DNA of 64,000 bases from Sanderia malayensis. Its lineage: Eukaryota; Cnidaria; Scyphozoa; Semaeostomeae; Pelagiidae. The translations under genes and the position numbers were made by a program. The stretch is taken from positions 5,307,426 through 5,371,425 of the forward strand of contig RQOL01000531.1 of NCBI GenBank assembly GCA_013076295.1. The letters run 5' to 3'. Positions within the stretch are counted from its first letter, which is position 1; each line of letters begins with the position of its first letter. This document shows positions 62,672 through 64,000 of the stretch, piece after piece. A model generated the notes under the pieces. The model was not told the origin of the DNA and made no database searches. It worked only from the letters and a program-made list of their open reading frames with translations.

Positions 62672-64000
62672 CAAATTCATGCAAGTTTTACTTAGTTTCA
62701 GCGGTAATAACGTGGATTCTTGTGCAATGAGTGTGCAGTAATGTTAATATCACTGCAAACAAACAAATGCATCTTTAATTTAGTTAGTTTCAGCTGTAAT
62801 AACGTTGATTCATGTCCAATTAGTGTGCAGTAATGTTAATATCACTGAAAACAAGCAAATGCATGTGGATTTCACTTAGTTTGAGGTGTAACAACGTGGA
62901 TTCATGTGCCATTACTGTGCAGTAATGTGAATATCACTGAAAACATGCAAATGCATGTGTATTTTACTTACTTTCAACTGTAATAAAGTGGACTCATGTG
63001 CCATTAGTGTGCAGTAGTGTTAATATCACTGAAAAAACGCAAATGCATGTGTAGTTTACTTAGTTTCAGCTGTAATAAAGTGGATTCAGGTGCTATCAGT
63101 GTGCAGTTATGTTAATATCACTGAAGACAAGCAGATGCATGTGTATTTTTTTTAGTTTCAGCTGTAACAACGTGGATTCATGTGCAATTAGTGTGCAGCA
63201 ATGTTAATATCACTGCAAATAAGCAAATGCATGTGTATTTCATTAAATTTCAGCTGTAATAACGTGGAATCATGTGCAATAGGTGTGCAGTAATGTTAAT
63301 ATCATTGCAAACAAACAAATACATATTTAATTTAGTTATTTTTAGCTGTAGTAACGTAGATTCATGTGCAGATAGTGTGCAGAAATGTTAAAATCACTGA
63401 AAAGAAGCAAATGCATGTTTGTTTTACTTAGTTTCAGCTGTAATAACGTGGATTCATGTGCAATAAGTGTGCAGTAATGTTAATATCACTGCAAACAAAC
63501 AAATGCATGTTTAATTTAGTTATTTTCAGCTGTATCAACGTGGATTCATGTACAATTATTGTGCAGTAATGTTAATATCACTGCAAAAAAGCAAATGCAT
63601 GTGTATTTTATTCGGTTTCAGCTGTAATAACGTGGATTCATGTGCAATAAGTGTGCAGTAATGTTAATATCACTGCAAACAAACAAATGCATGTTTAATT
63701 TAATTAGTTCCAGCTGTAATAACGTTGATTCATGTCCAATTAGTGTACAGTAATGTTAATATCACCGAAAAAAACAAATGCATGTGTATTTTACTTCGTT
63801 TTAGCTGTAACAACGTGGATTCATGTGCAATTAGGGTTTAACATTGTTAATATTAATTAAAACAAGCACATGCATGTGTATTTTATTTAATTGCATCTAT
63901 AATAACGTGGATTCATGTGCAATTAGCGTGCAGTAGTGTTAATATCACTGAAAACACGCAAATGCCTGTCTTTCATAGTTAGTTTAAGCTGTAATAACGT
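62672..64000 (+). repeat. Macro-repeat unit 3, start only
   Basis: Begins with the same caaattcatgcaagtttt marker and follows units 1 and 2 for about 1 kb. It then loses some monomers (after 63630 it jumps to the ttccagctgtaataacg monomer) and runs off the window edge. Confidence 0.82.

Larger units (their letters stand above)
25458..64000 (+). repeat. 92-bp satellite array, right arm
   Basis: The same satellite in the same orientation and phase continues after the transposon, about 419 monomers, and runs off the end of the window. No further insertion, gene or inversion is seen. The sub-blocks are described separately. Confidence 0.97.

Noticed and set aside
1..64000. CRISPR-like regular repeats
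   Set aside because: The units are contiguous, with no unique spacers between conserved repeats, and the setting is eukaryotic.
1..64000. CENP-B box or telomere-like motif in the monomer
   Set aside because: No match to the TTCG....A..CGGG pattern was seen, and no TTAGGG-type tandem runs.

Overview
The window is almost entirely tandem satellite DNA from a eukaryotic, very probably animal, genome. An AT-rich monomer of about 92 bp runs head to tail in one orientation from base 1 to base 64000, roughly 660 copies, and continues past both edges. It is broken at only two places, both near 22.4-25.5 kb, by two transposable elements. There are no bacterial-type genes, no tRNA or rRNA genes and no CRISPR array. 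The eukaryotic assignment rests on the satellite, a non-LTR retrotransposon 3' end, a terminal-inverted-repeat (TIR) DNA transposon, an intron with GTAAGT...AG borders and Kozak-type starts. A cnidarian or other early-branching metazoan host is a guess from general resemblance of the proteins, not something the sequence proves.

Layout. 1-5.6 kb: satellite with large internal duplications. 5.6-13.75 kb: clean higher-order repeat (HOR) of 2,025 bp (22 monomers). 13.75-16.5 kb: mixed variants. 16.5-21.1 kb: several 368-bp (4-monomer) HOR tracts. 21.36-26.3 kb: a 1,011-bp (11-monomer) HOR whose second unit received both insertions. 26.3-31.5 kb: a second copy of the 18.3-22 kb material. 31.5-44.2 kb: HOR of about 2.67-2.85 kb. 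44.2-64 kb: macro-units of 8,188 and 10,303 bp plus the start of a third, each with smaller 1,103-bp and 920-bp duplications nested inside.

The insertions. (1) A 5'-truncated LINE at 22384-22701 keeps the last 34 codons of a reverse-transcriptase ORF, a 3' UTR and an 8-bp tail repeat, with a target-site duplication (TSD). (2) A 2,594-bp DNA transposon at 22864-25457 has a perfect 8-bp TSD, 15-bp TIRs, subterminal 16-bp inverted repeats placed exactly 53 bp from each end, and two convergent genes. The left gene (+) encodes a protein with a C2-C2 zinc-finger-like N-terminus. The right gene (-) encodes the N-terminal part of a RecQ-family helicase split by an intron. Both genes are cut at a perfect 28-bp inverted repeat where they meet, so this copy looks like an internal-deletion derivative of a larger, RecQ-carrying autonomous transposon. 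No transposase is recognisable.

Paralogous copies of the host satellite unit elsewhere in the window preserve the empty sites of both insertions, which fixes their boundaries and shows that they are younger than the 11-monomer duplication.
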